The position numbers were made by a program, and so were the translations under genes. 64,000 bases of DNA from Acetobacterium sp. KB-1 (GTDB lineage: Bacteria; Bacillota; Clostridia; Eubacteriales; Eubacteriaceae): the NCBI RefSeq assembly GCF_003260995.1, contig NZ_CP030040.1, positions 3,512,889-3,576,888 on the forward strand. The letters run 5' to 3'. Below, in pieces: positions 25,654-34,193 of the stretch. The notes under the pieces were generated by a model, which made no database searches, was not told the origin of the DNA, and saw only the letters and a list, made by a program, of their open reading frames with translations. Numbering within the stretch: position 1 is the stretch's first letter; every line of letters begins with the position of its first letter.

Positions 25654-26395
25654 TGCCTTAGAATTTGGCTATCGATTCAACCGAAAAATTTTGGATCACA
25701 TTAAATTCGATGTAAAAAATGGCGAATGTGTGGCGATTTTAGGTAACAACGGGGCTGGGAAAAGTACCATGTTAAAGTGTCTGAATAAGATTATCTCACC
25801 CCAAAAAGGCCGGGTGGTGGTAAATGAGGTGGACATTCTTAAACTCAATCGTCTGGATATTGCAAAGAACACAGCTTATGTTGCCCAAAAAAGCGAAGGC
25901 AGCCGAATCACCGCTTACGATGCTATCTTGTTAGGGCGAAAACCCTATATCAAACTGGCGCCCAAAAAAGAAGACTATGAAATTGTCGAAACAATTATAG
26001 AAAGTATGGATTTAGAAGCGTTCTCATTGCGTTATATTGACGAGTTAAGCGGCGGGGAATTGCAAAAGGTGATGATCGCCCGGGCCCTGGCCCAGGAGCC
26101 GAAGGTTTTGCTTCTGGATGAACCCACCAGTTGCCTTGACCTTAAGAATCAGTTGGAGGTCTTAAAACTGATCCAGAGCATTACCAAAGAAAAAGAAATT
26201 GCCGTTGTCATTGTGATCCATGATCTGAACCTGGCACTGCGGTATTGTGACCGGTTCCTCTTTCTCAAAGACACGGAAATTTTCTGTTATGGCGGAATGG
26301 ATGTGATGACCTCCGAAAACATCGGTGCCGTTTATCAGGTCCCGGTAGCTGTTGAATCGTACCAAAATCAGAAGGTTGTGATTCCTTTAACCTGA
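25640..26395 (+). CDS. FecE/BtuD-type ABC ATPase
   Basis: 251 aa. Walker A GNNGAGKST, signature LSGGELQK, Walker B VLLLDEPTSCLD, switch His in VIHDLNLALRYCD. It energises the permease encoded just upstream. ATG 25640 has AAAGGAG at 25624-25630 and starts within the permease end. A hairpin terminator at 26410-26439 closes the operon. Confidence 0.9.
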   Translation: MLKIDALEFGYRFNRKILDHIKFDVKNGECVAILGNNGAGKSTMLKCLNKIISPQKGRVVVNEVDILKLNRLDIAKNTAYVAQKSEGSRITAYDAILLGRKPYIKLAPKKEDYEIVETIIESMDLEAFSLRYIDELSGGELQKVMIARALAQEPKVLLLDEPTSCLDLKNQLEVLKLIQSITKEKEIAVVIVIHDLNLALRYCDRFLFLKDTEIFCYGGMDVMTSENIGAVYQVPVAVESYQNQKVVIPLT

Positions 26396-26409
26396 AATAG
26401 GCAAAAATT

Positions 26410-26439
26410 CTGGTTTGTTTAGTTGAACCAGAGTTTTTT
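26410..26439 (+). terminator. Terminator of fmdE-ABC operon
   Basis: CTGGTT-10 nt-AACCAG stem followed by GTTTTTTG. Confidence 0.7.
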
Positions 26440-26514
26440 GTTGCAATTAATCTAAATAATACGATTGTGGGCCTTCGCGAAGTCTGATAAAATAGAAGAA
26501 AAGTCAGGGGGACT

Positions 26515-27852
26515 ATGCCGATGTCAGCATTTAAGAATACAGCTCCGATTGTTTGGTTATTAATATCCATTGCGGTATTTGCCGGTGGCATGATTATGCT
26601 GCTTGATGTCAAGCTGGCTTGGAATATGATTATTACCAGCATCTCGATTATGCTGGTGGTGGTCGGGATTATGTATCTGTCAGCTATTTTTCTAAAAAAG
26701 GGCGAAAGTAAGTTTAAAGAGTTGGGAATTGGAATTTTATCTCTGTTGGGCGGGGTTTTTACCTATCTCAACCCGCAGTATTTAAAGGTGCCGTTTAGTT
26801 TTGCAATTGGGATGCTGGGGATTATTATTGGTTGCTTTGTTTTATTAAGTAGCATTAAATTAAAAAAAGACGGTGCTTCCTGGGTGTGGACCTTGCTGGT
26901 GGCTCTGGTCTATATCGGCTTGGGTATTAACATGGCTTTTTTGACCACAACAGGCCGGATCTTTGGCATTATCTTCGGCGTTTATCTGATCTTTTTTGCT
27001 TTAAATATTTTTGGCGATGCCTTGGTCAGTTTGATGAAACACAATGATGGGGCCAAAAAAGCCAAGAAGCACATTCGTGTAACCCTACCACTGGTATTTG
27101 CTGCGTTCCTGCCGATGCGGATGTTAAAAAAAGTGAATGCATTGGTGCAAGAAGAACCGGATGCTTTATTATTGCTAGAAGACCACTCCATAGAACGAAC
27201 CACCGATATGGAGATTTTTATCCATACCAAAGAAGGATTGATTCCGGGCATGGGTCATGTGGATGCTGCCATAGGCGAGTGTGTTTACAGCTATGGCAAT
27301 TATGACGATTCCACCTGGAAGTTAGGGGGCTTTTTAGCTGATGGCGTTTTGGTTGAAATGCCCAAGACCGAACATGTTAAACAGGCGCTGAAAGTTGAAA
27401 AGAAAATTTTAATGGGCTATGGCCTCGCACTGACGCCAGAACAAAAAAAAGGGGTTCAGGAGCAGCTGGATGATCTCCTGTCTCACGTTCTTCCTTGGGA
27501 GCCAAAGGCGGAGCAGGCGGACAAAGGCGAAATCAAAGGAAATGCAAAGGATTTTGAGGATGTTTCCAGTCAGCTTTATAACGATGCAAAGGCCAGTTTT
27601 TATAAATTTAAACAGGGCAACGAGTTTAAAACCTATTATGCCCTGGGAACGAATTGTGTCAAGTTGGTGGATACGCTTGTCGGTAAAACCGGAATTGATC
27701 TGATCAAGATCAATGGCATTATTACTCCCGGTGCCTATCTGGATTATCTGGATCGTCTTTATGACCGGGGCGATTCCATTGTGGTTTCCCGTACCCTGTA
27801 TCAGGACATTGAAAATAAGAGGGAAAAGGAAATAACAGTTAGTCCGGCCTAG
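26515..27852 (+). CDS. Membrane protein: DUF308/HdeD-like N-terminus plus possible papain-like C-terminal domain
   Basis: 445 aa. The first ~185 residues form five to six hydrophobic segments arranged like HdeD/DUF308 proteins. The C-terminal ~250 residues are soluble and contain GHVDAAIGE (His near 243) and GTNCVKLVDTL (Cys near 380). A His before a Cys, with the Cys at the start of a helix, is the order of circularly permuted NlpC/P60 (YiiX-type) papain folds. A hydrolase or acyltransferase role on peptides or lipids is thus possible but unproven. GGGGGA precedes ATG 26515 (ATG 26521 also fits). It is convergent with the Crp/Fnr gene. Confidence 0.55.
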   Translation: MPMSAFKNTAPIVWLLISIAVFAGGMIMLLDVKLAWNMIITSISIMLVVVGIMYLSAIFLKKGESKFKELGIGILSLLGGVFTYLNPQYLKVPFSFAIGMLGIIIGCFVLLSSIKLKKDGASWVWTLLVALVYIGLGINMAFLTTTGRIFGIIFGVYLIFFALNIFGDALVSLMKHNDGAKKAKKHIRVTLPLVFAAFLPMRMLKKVNALVQEEPDALLLLEDHSIERTTDMEIFIHTKEGLIPGMGHVDAAIGECVYSYGNYDDSTWKLGGFLADGVLVEMPKTEHVKQALKVEKKILMGYGLALTPEQKKGVQEQLDDLLSHVLPWEPKAEQADKGEIKGNAKDFEDVSSQLYNDAKASFYKFKQGNEFKTYYALGTNCVKLVDTLVGKTGIDLIKINGIITPGAYLDYLDRLYDRGDSIVVSRTLYQDIENKREKEITVSPA

Positions 27853-27876
27853 AACGCTCAGCTTTTACTTGGGCCA

Positions 27877-28533
27877 TTAAAGCAGCTTGAAATGATTGTG
27901 GTCGTACTCAATGATTCCGTCTTTTTGAAGTTTGGAAAGAACCCGGGATAGGGCACTGCGGTCGACACATAAAAAATCAGCTAATTCATTGCGCGTAAAG
28001 GGAATCTCAAAAGCGAGGTTCCCTTTTTTTTCGGCCTGTAACGACAGATAGGAGAGTACCTTGTCTTGAATAGTCCGCCGCGATAACAACTGGTTTTTAC
28101 TGCTGAGGAGGATGTTCTTTCGGGCGAGTATCTTCAGTAGATTCTCAATCAGGTGATTGTGAAACACACAGGAGTTAGGACAGGTATTAATAATCCGTTC
28201 GATCCCCAGAAACATGACGGCTGTGTTGGTTTTTGCCAGCACCGTGACGGGGCTTTCTTTAATACCGGCACTGGCAAAAGCTTCGCCAAAAATATGGCTG
28301 GGACTTAGTTCCGTGAGAATGGATCGATTACCGTAATAATCCTCTTGAATAACTTGGACTTCTCCCGATAAAATAACCCCCACAGTGGTTACCGGCTGGC
28401 CAGTCAGTAAAATAATCTCCCCCCGGTCATAATTTTTTTCTTCACCACCCAGGCACTTTAGCATGGCTTCCAGGTTTTCGTCGATGCCATCGAATAATTT
28501 AACTTTTCTTAAAACATCTAAATTTTTATTCAT
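27877..28533 (-). CDS. Crp/Fnr-family transcriptional regulator
   Basis: 218 aa. The cyclic-nucleotide-binding-type beta-roll occupies residues ~10-125 and the C-terminal winged helix has FTRNELADFLCVDRSALSRV as its HTH. No N-terminal Fnr Cys cluster is present, but Cys27, Cys118 and Cys122 (NTCPNSC) could sense redox or metal. AAAGGATAATT precedes ATG 28533. It is divergent from an Fe-S protein gene, and the perfect palindrome GTTGCATATGCAAC lies in the shared promoter region, which suggests that it controls both. Relatives of this type (HcpR-like, CooA-like) respond to NO, CO or redox state. The ligand is unknown here. Confidence 0.85.
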   Translation of the reverse strand: MNKNLDVLRKVKLFDGIDENLEAMLKCLGGEEKNYDRGEIILLTGQPVTTVGVILSGEVQVIQEDYYGNRSILTELSPSHIFGEAFASAGIKESPVTVLAKTNTAVMFLGIERIINTCPNSCVFHNHLIENLLKILARKNILLSSKNQLLSRRTIQDKVLSYLSLQAEKKGNLAFEIPFTRNELADFLCVDRSALSRVLSKLQKDGIIEYDHNHFKLL

Positions 28534-28546
28534 AATTATCCTTTGT

Positions 28547-28560
28547 GTTGCATATGCAAC
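28547..28560. promoter_or_regulatory. Palindrome GTTGCATATGCAAC between Crp/Fnr gene and Fe-S protein gene
   Basis: A perfect 14-bp palindrome in the divergent promoter region, 14 nt from the regulator start. Crp/Fnr sites are usually TTGnn-N4-nnCAA type, which this fits (TTGCATATGCAA). A second copy lies at 29598-29611. Confidence 0.65.
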
Positions 28561-28630
28561 GGTAGTTTTGGGTAAATTATATTATGATTGGTTCAAGAAA
28601 TCAATACCAAATTCCAAGGAGGAAAATAAG

Positions 28631-29434
28631 ATGATCCGAAAAATAATTACAATAGATGAGAATAAGTGCAACGGCTGTGGATTATGTGCAGAAGCCTGCC
28701 ATGAAGGCGCAATTGGAATGGTTGACGGCGTGGCCAAATTACTACGTGACGACTACTGCGACGGATTGGGAGATTGTCTGCCAAGTTGTCCCACCGGAGC
28801 GATAACCTTTGTGGAACGGGAAGCGGCAGCTTATGACGAAGCCGCGGTCTTAGAAAATATGAAAAAAAAGGAAACGACACAAAATAGTGGCGCGAAAAAA
28901 GCAGGCGGATGTCCGGGAACCCAAGCAAAAACCATTGTCCGAGAAACGATAGCGACCGATGACGGACCGGAACCACTGCCATGCGGATGCCCCGGCTCAT
29001 CTTCTAAGGCCATTGTTCGGGAAACCGTGGCTACGGAGAAACCAGCACCAACTGAAGCGCTCGAATCACAACTTAGACAATGGCCGGTTCAAATTAAGCT
29101 GGCACCGGTTAATGCCCCTTATTTCAATGGTGCCCACTTGTTGATTGCGGCAGATTGTACCGCCTATGCCTATGCTGATTTTCATAATCGCTTTATCAAA
29201 AATAAAATTACCTTAATCGGTTGTCCAAAACTAGATGCCGTTGACTATGCGGATAAGCTGACTGAAATATTAAAACGTAATGAGATTAAAAGCGTTACTG
29301 TCGTCCGAATGGAAGTTCCCTGTTGCGGAGGGATTACTGCAGCAGTTACCACGGCACTTAAGGATTCAGGAAAAATGATTCCATGGCAGGTATTGACCGT
29401 CACTACTGATGGAAAAGTATTGGAGAATGATTAA
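28631..29434 (+). CDS. 4Fe-4S protein with dicluster ferredoxin N-terminus and Gly-Cys repeats
   Basis: 267 aa. N-terminal ferredoxin: CNGCGLCAEACHEGAI (residues ~13-28), then a modified second cluster region CDGLGDCLPSCPTGAI. Two CPG motifs (GGCPGTQAKTIVRET and CGCPGSSSKAIVRET) are near-repeats in the linker. The C-terminal ~130 residues contain IAADCTAYAY, IGCPKLDAVDY and VPCCGGITAA. This family typically pairs with Crp/Fnr regulators in clostridia, though its reaction is unknown. AAGGAGGAAAATAAG gives ATG 28631; the 56 in-frame codons upstream lie in the promoter region and are not translated. Confidence 0.85.
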   Translation: MIRKIITIDENKCNGCGLCAEACHEGAIGMVDGVAKLLRDDYCDGLGDCLPSCPTGAITFVEREAAAYDEAAVLENMKKKETTQNSGAKKAGGCPGTQAKTIVRETIATDDGPEPLPCGCPGSSSKAIVRETVATEKPAPTEALESQLRQWPVQIKLAPVNAPYFNGAHLLIAADCTAYAYADFHNRFIKNKITLIGCPKLDAVDYADKLTEILKRNEIKSVTVVRMEVPCCGGITAAVTTALKDSGKMIPWQVLTVTTDGKVLEND

Positions 29435-29558
29435 AGAAGCATGATAAAGCAATGTATTGTCTTAGGCGAAGAAAAATTAAGATAAGCGCTTAGGTATTAA
29501 TTCCTGGCAGTAAGCTTGGCTAAAAAAAGTGTCCTGTAATTATTCGCCCCCAAAATAC

Positions 29559-29595
29559 AGCCATATCCAAAATTTTTGTGGATATGGCTCTTTTT
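29559..29595 (+). terminator. Terminator after Fe-S protein gene; 29435-29930 otherwise regulatory
   Basis: AGCCATATCCA pairs perfectly with TGGATATGGCT (29579-29589), followed by CTTTTT. The 496-nt gap to cooC1 also holds the second TTTGCATATGCAAA palindrome and the cooC1 promoter; I see no gene in it. Confidence 0.85.
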
Positions 29596-29597
29596 AG

Positions 29598-29611
29598 TTT
29601 GCATATGCAAA
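29598..29611. promoter_or_regulatory. Second palindrome TTTGCATATGCAAA
   Basis: A perfect 14-bp palindrome sharing TTGCATATGCAA with 28548-28559. It lies about 170 bp upstream of the cooC1 promoter and 1 kb from the regulator gene, so the Crp/Fnr protein may also act on the acs cluster. Confidence 0.55.
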
Positions 29612-29777
29612 ATTTAAGTAGCTTCAGCGATCGAAAATAAAATGCATTACAAGTATTTAGAGCGTGGATAAAGTGCAAAAAAATACAGTATTTATCATGG
29701 TTTCGTAAACCTTTGCAGAAAACAGAAAAAAATAATTTATAAAGGCTTTAATTTGCTCATTAAGCGATAAAGTTATG

Positions 29778-29806
29778 TTGTAAAATCAGAATGATTATGT
29801 TATGAT
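29778..29806 (+). promoter_or_regulatory. Promoter of cooC1 (acs cluster)
   Basis: TTGTAA 29778-29783, 17-nt spacer, TATGAT 29801-29806. The transcript has a ~115-nt leader containing the shared 18-bp element. Confidence 0.6.
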
Positions 29807-29813
29807 AACCCTG

Positions 29814-29831
29814 TCGATACATATATATACA
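29814..29831 (+). promoter_or_regulatory. 18-bp element shared with the acsD promoter
   Basis: TCGATACATATATATACA lies 7 nt after the -10. It matches the acsD element at 34194-34211 at 15 of 18 positions and has an intact TATACA right half. A repressor or activator site at +1 is likely; the protein is unknown. Confidence 0.5.
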
Positions 29832-29930
29832 AGTTGACAAAATACGAATTTTTCCTGTTGATAAATCAGTGGGTATAACTTACACTGAAAAGAGAAAATT
29901 GACCGGAGAAACGATAATGGAGGAAACATT

Positions 29931-30716
29931 ATGGCTTTTAATATTGCAGTTGCGGGTAAGGGTGGCGTTGGTAAAACAAGTCTTACCGGTATGCTTATTG
30001 AATATTTAGTTGCAGAAGGTCTGGGTCCAATTTTAGCAGTGGATGCCGATGCCAATGCAAACCTTAACGAAGTACTGGGGGAAGAAGTGGAACTTTCCAT
30101 TGGTGAGATTAAAGAAGAAGTAAATCATGCCGAAATGGATGGGGTACCATTGCCTCCAGGTGTGACAAAAACAGACTTTTTGAGACTTCGGTTAAATCAG
30201 GCCGTTGCCGAAGGAAATGGTTATGATCTTCTGGTTATGGGTCGCAGCCAGGGTGCTGGTTGTTATTGTTATGTTAACGGAATCTTAAAAACTCAGCTTG
30301 ATATGCTGGCAGGTAACTATCAATATATTATCGTTGATAATGAAGCGGGGATGGAACATCTAAGCCGGGGAACGCTCGGTCGAATTGACATGCTTATTCT
30401 TGTCAGCGACTGTTCCCGTCGCGGGATTCAGGCAGTTGGCCGAATCAAAGAGTTGGTTTCTGAACTTAAACTGAAAGTACCAGTGATTAAGCTGATCGTC
30501 AACCGCGCCCCAGATGGCGTTTTAAACGAAGGAACAGCCGAAGAAATTAAAAACCAGGGGCTTGATCTTATTGGTGTTGTGCCATTAGATCAGAATGTGT
30601 TTGAATTTGATGCTTATGGCAAACCGTTGGTTGATTTACCATCTGATTCGCCAGCCAAGGTTGCGCTACGCGATATTGTCAACAAACTTGAACTGATCAA
30701 AAACGGAAAAAAATAA
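29931..30716 (+). CDS. cooC1: CooC-type nickel-insertion ATPase (copy 1)
   Basis: 261 aa. SIMIBI ATPase with deviant Walker A GKGGVGKTS, DADANANL (switch I), the Ni/Zn-binding CxC motif in GAGCYCYVNG, and VDNEAGMEHLSRGT. CooC/AcsF proteins bind Ni(II) and use ATP to mature the nickel clusters of CO dehydrogenase or ACS. AATGGAGGAAACATT precedes ATG 29931. It is the first gene of the acs cluster; a second copy sits directly before acsB1. Division of labour between the two (C-cluster versus A-cluster) is not visible in sequence. Confidence 0.92.
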   Translation: MAFNIAVAGKGGVGKTSLTGMLIEYLVAEGLGPILAVDADANANLNEVLGEEVELSIGEIKEEVNHAEMDGVPLPPGVTKTDFLRLRLNQAVAEGNGYDLLVMGRSQGAGCYCYVNGILKTQLDMLAGNYQYIIVDNEAGMEHLSRGTLGRIDMLILVSDCSRRGIQAVGRIKELVSELKLKVPVIKLIVNRAPDGVLNEGTAEEIKNQGLDLIGVVPLDQNVFEFDAYGKPLVDLPSDSPAKVALRDIVNKLELIKNGKK

Positions 30717-30762
30717 ATGCCTGATTAAGGCTCTTAAGACTTATTGACAAACAGATTAAGTA

Positions 30763-30850
30763 GCACCGACAATTGTTATATCTAAAGAGATTATCAATTG
30801 ATCGGTGCAGACGTTTGTCGAGAAACATGGGGCTGTTTGGCAGCCCTTTT
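30763..30850 (+). other. Two successive hairpins in the cooC1-acsV gap
   Basis: GCACCGACAATTG (30763-30775) pairs with CAATTGATCGGTGC (30795-30808) with one bulge. Then GGGCTG (30830-30835) pairs with CAGCCC (30841-30846), followed by TTTT. The second could attenuate acsV relative to cooC1, or the pair may mark an mRNA processing point. The T run is short, so termination would be partial. Confidence 0.5.
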
Positions 30851-30883
30851 AGACGGAAACTGCGGAAAAGGGGAGGTTGTTAT

Positions 30884-32809
30884 ATGAATAAGGTGCGATT
30901 TAATATTAAAGGAAAAAGATCGGTTGATTTAATCGCGAGCGATGGAGAAAATTTACTAGAAGCCGCCAGAAGAGCTGGTGTTATGATTGATTCACCGTGT
31001 AGCGGAAACGTGACCTGCGGTAAATGCAAGGTTAAAATAGAGTCGGGTCAGGTTAGAACAGAAAAATCCAGGCATATTTCTGAAGCAGAAATGGCCCAGG
31101 GGATCGTACTTTCATGTAATTCAACCATCATAGAAGATATCGAGGTGGAAGTACCGGATTTAGCGTCTTCTTTTGTAAACGAAATGCAGATCACCGATCT
31201 ATCGGTCAATGAGAATAAAAATATTAAATACGTACGTAAGAAAATGATCAAAGAAGGAATGACCAATGCCAGCCGACTCTGGTCTGAGATCATCAAGTTG
31301 CCGTGTCCCAGCATTGAAGATAACAGTGCTGATGAAGATCGTCTAAAGCTTTATTTTAAGCAGCAATTAGGCTATGAAGATATTGCCATCAGTTTAAATG
31401 TCATCAAGAAACTGCCAGATGCTTTTAGAAAGAATGATTTTTTGATCGAAGTCGTTTATTTAAAACGCCGGGAAGTGGCTGAAATTCTGGATGTCAAACC
31501 GGCAAACAGTGAAAAATCGGTTCTGTACGGGATTGCTCTGGATATTGGGACAACTTCGGTGTCGGCCTGTCTGGTCGATATGAATACCAATGAAATTTTA
31601 ACAAAGGCTTCAATGGGGAATGCCCAGGTTAAATATGGGGCGGATGTTATCAATCGAATTGTTTATTCAGAAAAACCTGGTGGCTTGGAAAAACTGCGCC
31701 GTGCCATAGTTGATGAGAGCATCAATAACCTTATTGAAAAACTGGTCAATACCATTGGCATCAGCAAAGAAGATATTTATGAGGTCTGTGCGGCCGGAAA
31801 TACGACCATGAACCACTTGCTGTTGGGGCTTAATCCGGACTATTTAAGACGGGAACCATTTATCCCGGTCATTAATGACATCCCCGAAATGAAATGTGCA
31901 GAATTAGGGATTACTGTTAATCCGGAAGGAAAAATATATTTAGCTCCTTCGGTTGCCAGTTACGTAGGCGGCGATATTACCGCCGGTGTTTTTGCGGTAC
32001 CCGTTTGGATGCGGGAAGATTTCACCATGCTGGTGGATCTGGGAACAAACGGCGAAATTGTCTTTGGAAATAAAGATTTTCTGATGACCTGCGCCTGTTC
32101 AGCCGGACCTGCTTTTGAAGGCGGTGAAATTAGCTGCGGTACCCGGGCTGTGCCTGGAGCGATTGAGCAAGTTACTATCAATGACGGAGACTTAAGGCCT
32201 TTTTATAATACCATTGGTCAGGTTAGCCCAGTGGGAATTTGTGGTTCAGGGATCATCGACTTAATTTGCGAGATGAAACGAACGGGTATAATCAATGGAA
32301 AAGGCCGAATGGAACGGGAGCTGAATCATCCTCGAATCAAGTTTGATGAATACGGCATTGGTCAGTATTATCTCTACTCCAAAGAATTGGATAATGGTTC
32401 TAAAGATGTATATATTACGGAAATTGACATTGACAGTTTTATCAAGGCAAAAGGAGCGGTCTTCTCCGCGATCTATATTTTAATGGAAAGTCTGGATATG
32501 TCCATTGATGTTCTGGAAAATATCTATGTCGCCGGGGGTATCGGTACCAATCTGGATATTACCAATGCTATCGCCCTGGGGATGTTGCCAGATATCCCGG
32601 TGGAGAAATATTACTACATCGGTAACAGCTCGATGCAGGGATGTTACCTGGCATTGACCCTCAGTGAAGGAAAAGACAAGATTCGGGAGATTTCTCAGAA
32701 TATGACGTATATGGAATTAAGCGTCCACCCAACTTATATGGATGAGTTCATATCAGCCTGTTTTATCCCCCATACCAATATGAATTTATTTCCTTCCCTG
32801 GAAAACTGA
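30884..32809 (+). CDS. acsV: AcsV: ATP-dependent reactivator of the corrinoid iron-sulfur protein
   Basis: 641 aa. The N-terminal [2Fe-2S] ferredoxin-like domain has CSGNVTCGKC (residues ~38-47) plus a later Cys (VLSC). A linker follows, then a large C-terminal ASKHA-type ATPase (DUF4445; GIALDIGTTSVSACLVD, AGNTTMNHLLLG, VDLGTNGEIVFG, GPAFEGGEISCG, VAGGIGTNLD). This is the RACo/AcsV class, which reduces Co(II) of CFeSP back to Co(I) at the cost of ATP. GGGGAGGTTGTT sets ATG 30884; the frame upstream has no ribosome site. Two DUF3786 genes follow. Confidence 0.93.
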   Translation: MNKVRFNIKGKRSVDLIASDGENLLEAARRAGVMIDSPCSGNVTCGKCKVKIESGQVRTEKSRHISEAEMAQGIVLSCNSTIIEDIEVEVPDLASSFVNEMQITDLSVNENKNIKYVRKKMIKEGMTNASRLWSEIIKLPCPSIEDNSADEDRLKLYFKQQLGYEDIAISLNVIKKLPDAFRKNDFLIEVVYLKRREVAEILDVKPANSEKSVLYGIALDIGTTSVSACLVDMNTNEILTKASMGNAQVKYGADVINRIVYSEKPGGLEKLRRAIVDESINNLIEKLVNTIGISKEDIYEVCAAGNTTMNHLLLGLNPDYLRREPFIPVINDIPEMKCAELGITVNPEGKIYLAPSVASYVGGDITAGVFAVPVWMREDFTMLVDLGTNGEIVFGNKDFLMTCACSAGPAFEGGEISCGTRAVPGAIEQVTINDGDLRPFYNTIGQVSPVGICGSGIIDLICEMKRTGIINGKGRMERELNHPRIKFDEYGIGQYYLYSKELDNGSKDVYITEIDIDSFIKAKGAVFSAIYILMESLDMSIDVLENIYVAGGIGTNLDITNAIALGMLPDIPVEKYYYIGNSSMQGCYLALTLSEGKDKIREISQNMTYMELSVHPTYMDEFISACFIPHTNMNLFPSLEN

Positions 32810-32826
32810 AAATAGGAGATTTTTAA

Positions 32827-33474
32827 ATGGAAAATACGTTACGGGATGAAACCGCAATTGAAGAAAAAAGAAAAGATAAAATACCCTACGAACACTACAA
32901 GGGCTTGTTAAAGGACCATAATCCCCAGATGATTGCGGCTAACAGTACCTGTCCTTATAATGAAAAAGATAATTTTTTCACAGTCACCCTGATGGGAACG
33001 CCATATAAGGTGACCTATCCTCAGGGTGATGTGACTGATCTGGACAGCCGGGATTTTGATAATTATAAACTCAAAACCATGATTTTACGGTATTTGATTA
33101 ATGCTAAAGGGGTTAAGGCCACCGGCGAAAACATCGCCTATCGGGATGTTTCCGGTGGGAATGTCTACTATCCCTGTTTTGAAGGGCGTTGTTTAAAACG
33201 TTTTGCCTTTACCTTTAATTACAATCTTGACGGTTTAAAAAAGGCCATGGCTGTTCTAAAAGCAGAGCCACAAAGTATTGGTGATCTTTCATGGCGTTTT
33301 GAAGTCATTAATAATATGTTTATGACTGCTATTCTCTGGATTGGGGATGATGAATTCCCACCGGAAGCGCAAATATTATTTGATGCTAATTTCCCCAGTG
33401 CCTTCAGTGCTGAGGATATGGCCGTAATGGGTGATATTTTTATTCCGGCATTAAAAGAACTCAGCAAAAAATAA
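32827..33474 (+). CDS. DUF3786 protein (acs cluster orf1)
   Basis: 215 aa, soluble. It carries the DUF3786 blocks ILRYLINAKG (residues ~91-100) and IGDLSWRFEV, and ends in WIGDDEFPPEAQILFDANFP, typical of the family. The same segments recur in the next gene, so the two are a tandem pair. In other acetogens this domain occurs in the same place between acsV and acsD. A role in corrinoid protein assembly or reactivation is a guess from position. AATAGGAG precedes ATG 32827; the stop overlaps the next start. Confidence 0.8.
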   Translation: MENTLRDETAIEEKRKDKIPYEHYKGLLKDHNPQMIAANSTCPYNEKDNFFTVTLMGTPYKVTYPQGDVTDLDSRDFDNYKLKTMILRYLINAKGVKATGENIAYRDVSGGNVYYPCFEGRCLKRFAFTFNYNLDGLKKAMAVLKAEPQSIGDLSWRFEVINNMFMTAILWIGDDEFPPEAQILFDANFPSAFSAEDMAVMGDIFIPALKELSKK

Positions 33475-34130
33475 TGAAACAATCAAAGATACTAAATATT
33501 GATCCCCATTTTTCGGAAAGTAGTTATATCATCAACCGGGATTTATTTAAAAATTTTGATCCTGTTGCGATGAGTCAAAAGTCTCTTTGTCCCTTCGATC
33601 CGAAAAATGGGCGGTTTGAAATAATGGTCCTGGGTGAATCCTATTTTGTACTTCATCCCAGCGGTCTGGTTTTGAATGCCCGAGAGGAAGAATTTGATAA
33701 TTACTCGGTCAAAATTTTTATTCTTCGCTACTTAATGAATGCCAACGGAAAAGAAGCAACCAACGAATGGATCAGCTTTAAAGAATTTCCGGATGGGCCC
33801 ATTTATTATTCGAATTTTCATAAACGCTGTATTCAAGTTTTTGCGCAAATTGGCAATGAGAGGCCGGAACAGCTTAAACACTATATGAGCCTGCAAAAAG
33901 CTAAGACCTATGGTAAGGGTGATCTTTCCTGGCAGTTTACGGTGACACCGGGGGTTGATCTCATCTGGATTTTATGGTTTGGCGATGATGAGTTTGAAGC
34001 AGAGGCTCAAATATTATTTGACAAAAAATTAACAGACGTCTTTAATATTAAGGATTTGGCAATTTTAGGCGATGTTTTGATGATTTCGCTGAAAACCTTT
34101 ACGCTCTCTTTAGACTCTAAAAAAAATTAG
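33474..34130 (+). CDS. DUF3786 protein (acs cluster orf2)
   Basis: 218 aa, paralogue of the preceding protein: FILRYLMNANGKEA, KGDLSWQFTVTPG and WFGDDEFEAEAQILFD align with its neighbour, and the N-termini differ. ATG 33474 shares one base with the upstream TAA (TAATG), implying coupled translation and probably equimolar products. There is no signal peptide or membrane segment. Function is unknown; a heterodimer with orf1 is plausible. It is followed by the acsD promoter. Confidence 0.8.
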   Translation: MKQSKILNIDPHFSESSYIINRDLFKNFDPVAMSQKSLCPFDPKNGRFEIMVLGESYFVLHPSGLVLNAREEEFDNYSVKIFILRYLMNANGKEATNEWISFKEFPDGPIYYSNFHKRCIQVFAQIGNERPEQLKHYMSLQKAKTYGKGDLSWQFTVTPGVDLIWILWFGDDEFEAEAQILFDKKLTDVFNIKDLAILGDVLMISLKTFTLSLDSKKN

Positions 34131-34160
34131 GATAAATTTTAGAAAAATGCCGAAAAATAA

Positions 34161-34190
34161 TTGACAAACTTTTAACTAATAGTGTACAAT
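34161..34190 (+). promoter_or_regulatory. Promoter of acsD-acsC-acsE
   Basis: TTGACA 34161-34166, 18-nt spacer, TACAAT 34185-34190. It starts a second transcription unit inside the acs cluster, in line with the much stronger codon bias of the genes that follow. Confidence 0.7.
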
Positions 34191-34193
34191 CTG

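Noticed and set aside
28463-28630. Hydrophobic N-terminal extension of the Fe-S protein (could mimic a signal peptide)
   Set aside because: It covers the divergent promoter and operator; AAGGAGG before 28631 marks the start.
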